Shown here: one piece after another, positions 50,464-51,740 of the stretch | Layout: every line of letters begins with the position of its first letter | Position numbering within the stretch: the stretch's first letter is position 1 | Assembly: GCF_900069005.2 (NCBI RefSeq) | Contig: NZ_LN831279.1 | Location: forward strand, 1,787,748-1,839,487 | DNA from: Paenibacillus sp. GM2 | Lineage (GTDB): Bacteria > Bacillota > Bacilli > Paenibacillales > Paenibacillaceae | DNA: 51,740 nt | Direction of reading: 5' to 3' | Notes under the pieces: generated by a model | Database searches by the model: none | Seen by the model: the letters and a program-made list of their open reading frames with translations, nothing else | Told to the model about the DNA's origin: nothing | Position numbers and translations under genes: made by a program

Positions 50464-51592
50464 CGTGACCGATCCGGCGTATCGAGGTCTCTACCTCAAC
50501 ATTTACATCTACGGTTCGAAAGAGGTTCTCCCAATCCTGTTCGTGCTGCTTCCAATAGGCATACTTGTGCCTGCGTAACTGCTCTCCAAACCCGAAAATG
50601 TCAAGCCCAATCTCTTTTTGAAGCTTTTGGATAACGGTATCTGCATCGTGACGAATATTTTGATTTAGCATTTGTTCGATTTTTCTTAAGTCTCCCGGGG
50701 TCGAATTCGGTAAGATGCTGTCCTCGCCGATATTTCCTTCCACAATAATCCGTATTGTGAAGTAGGGGTCCCCATTACGGATATGAGGCTTAATAATGGA
50801 CCGCATATTTTTCACCTCAAACGTGGTAAAGACTTGATTCTCTTTATCATTAACTGTCAAGTAATTCCCTGCCCGTACGGTTCCAATCACCCATTGGTAC
50901 GACCTCACTTCATTGCTGTTCAGCCAGCCTGCAAACTTATCTTTGTTCAAAATCGCCCCGCCTTGCATAATGACATGGTCTTCGCGAGGTTCTACCTTTG
51001 TCAACAAAGTATTGCGATTCGCCCTGAAATTGACTGAAAAAGTATCAACGGTTGAATTTTGAGGCATTTTTGAGGTTTTATTGACCGATTCCTGCGTGAG
51101 CATACTCAAATAAACCCCAGGTACGGGGATTAATTTATGATTAATGTCCAGAACATCCTTCGCTTGGCCTGGCGCCACCACTAGATTTGTCTTTCTGCGC
51201 AGCTCATGATCCCGCAGGAACAGATCCATCGGTGCTGCGATGCCTTCTTTAGCGAGTTCTTCACTGATCACGATTACCTGCAAATGCTCATAAAATGGAA
51301 TCCTGGCCACCTCGGTGGCCATCGAGCGCATACAATCAAATATGGAGTAGCCTGTGACACTGACATTCCAGACCGGCTTGATGTCTGTCGGAGGGCTCTT
51401 CCCGGATAAAGCCTTTGGCTCTGCCACCTGAATCGTCAATTCATACAGTATCTTTCCTTCCTTCTTAGCAACTTTATCGATCGCGACGGCAAGGACGAAA
51501 ATACGATTCTCAATTTCCAGCCGATCCCAGCACCCGGTCAATGAAAGAATAAGCAGCAGAATAGCGATCTTTTTTAGGCAGCGAAATGTCAA
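50456..51592 (-). CDS. Ger(x)C-family spore germination lipoprotein
   Basis: This protein of about 378 residues has a signal peptide and lipobox LTGC followed directly by WDRLEIENRIFVLAVAIDKV, the hallmark of GerAC/GerKC germinant-receptor C subunits. Further family segments include VWNVSVTGYSIFDCMR and FYEHLQVIVISEELAKEG. It sits on the outer surface of the spore inner membrane as part of a nutrient germinant receptor with A and B subunits. The start TTG at 51592 is chosen because AAGGAGGGG lies eight bases upstream and it overlaps the gerB stop (TTGA); the ATG at 51631 would prefix a charged stretch before the signal peptide. Confidence 0.93.
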   Translation of the reverse strand: MTFRCLKKIAILLLILSLTGCWDRLEIENRIFVLAVAIDKVAKKEGKILYELTIQVAEPKALSGKSPPTDIKPVWNVSVTGYSIFDCMRSMATEVARIPFYEHLQVIVISEELAKEGIAAPMDLFLRDHELRRKTNLVVAPGQAKDVLDINHKLIPVPGVYLSMLTQESVNKTSKMPQNSTVDTFSVNFRANRNTLLTKVEPREDHVIMQGGAILNKDKFAGWLNSNEVRSYQWVIGTVRAGNYLTVNDKENQVFTTFEVKNMRSIIKPHIRNGDPYFTIRIIVEGNIGEDSILPNSTPGDLRKIEQMLNQNIRHDADTVIQKLQKEIGLDIFGFGEQLRRHKYAYWKQHEQDWENLFRTVDVNVEVETSIRRIGHVK

Positions 51593-51740
51593 ATCCGTCC
51601 CCTCCTTTTGTTCACCCCGTACCCCAACCACAAGACAGCGATAGTTACCAGATTAAGTGAAGCGCCAAACGCTCCAACCCCCTGGCTCCACTGTTCAACC
51701 TCCAGTACATTTTGGGGCAGCACCGCCAGCATATAGACGA
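51589..51740 (-). CDS. GerB-type germinant receptor permease subunit, C-terminal end
   Basis: The last 50 codons of an upstream gene that continues beyond the window read LPQNVLEVEQWSQGVGAFG and then a final helix (LVTIAVLWLGYGVNKRR). This is the C-terminal end of an APC-like GerAB/GerKB permease. Its TGA overlaps the TTG start of the gerC-like gene, which shows they are one operon. Confidence 0.85.
   Translation of the reverse strand, partial: VYMLAVLPQNVLEVEQWSQGVGAFGASLNLVTIAVLWLGYGVNKRRGRI

Overview
The window looks like a chromosomal segment of an endospore-forming Bacillota, most probably Paenibacillus or a close relative. Supporting this are an alpha/beta-type SASP, a YheC/YheD spore-coat-associated protein, GerB/GerC-type germination genes at the right edge, strong AGGAGG-type ribosome binding sites with frequent TTG starts, SufB/SufD proteins of Gram-positive type, and many two-component systems and AraC regulators. 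No rRNA, tRNA, CRISPR array, intact insertion sequence or phage module was seen.

Layout. 1-4.4 kb: the 3' end of an MFS sugar/FucP-like transporter, a decayed gene fragment, and an AraC regulator divergent from a GH2 glycosidase. 4.4-11.6 kb: a tandem-domain nitroreductase, a MarR regulator, a sufC-sufD-sufB operon and a 14-TM DHA2 exporter, linked by three copies of one palindromic operator. The suf promoter also carries a Fur box. 11.6-18.1 kb: a YheC/D protein, an unknown protein, a Fur-box-headed AraC/siderophore-binding lipoprotein/ferredoxin-NADP reductase cluster, and an ArsR-like regulator with a quinone-oxidoreductase-like MDR protein. 18.1-26.1 kb: an efflux-type island with a fused MacB-like ABC transporter divergent from an OmpR/HisKA pair, followed by a heterodimeric ABC exporter. 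A perfect 18-bp inverted repeat lies in the divergent promoter region.

26.1-36 kb: small spore proteins, a second two-component system, a TraB/GumN-like pseudogene bracketed by two copies of a ~63-bp dyad element, a YbjQ protein, a CPBP protease, and a third two-component system with a lipoprotein. 36-42.5 kb: single metabolic and regulatory genes (TetR, MBL hydrolase, DinB, LacI, NUDIX, HAD, acetyltransferase) plus a fumarylacetoacetase-family pseudogene. 42.6-50.2 kb: an operon of ECF-type S, T and double-ATPase genes followed by two YbtP/YbtQ-like ABC half-transporters. It is divergent from a PchR/YbtA-like AraC regulator across a perfect Fur box. 50.2-51.7 kb: a small membrane protein and a gerB-gerC end.

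The main theme is iron: three Fur boxes, accessory Fe-S assembly, a siderophore receptor with a reductase, and a metallophore-transport-like ECF/ABC operon. The most interesting inference is that Fe-S scaffold genes, a nitroreductase and a drug exporter form one small stress regulon under a MarR repressor, with an additional iron gate on the suf genes. All functional assignments come from reading motifs by eye; no database search was possible.
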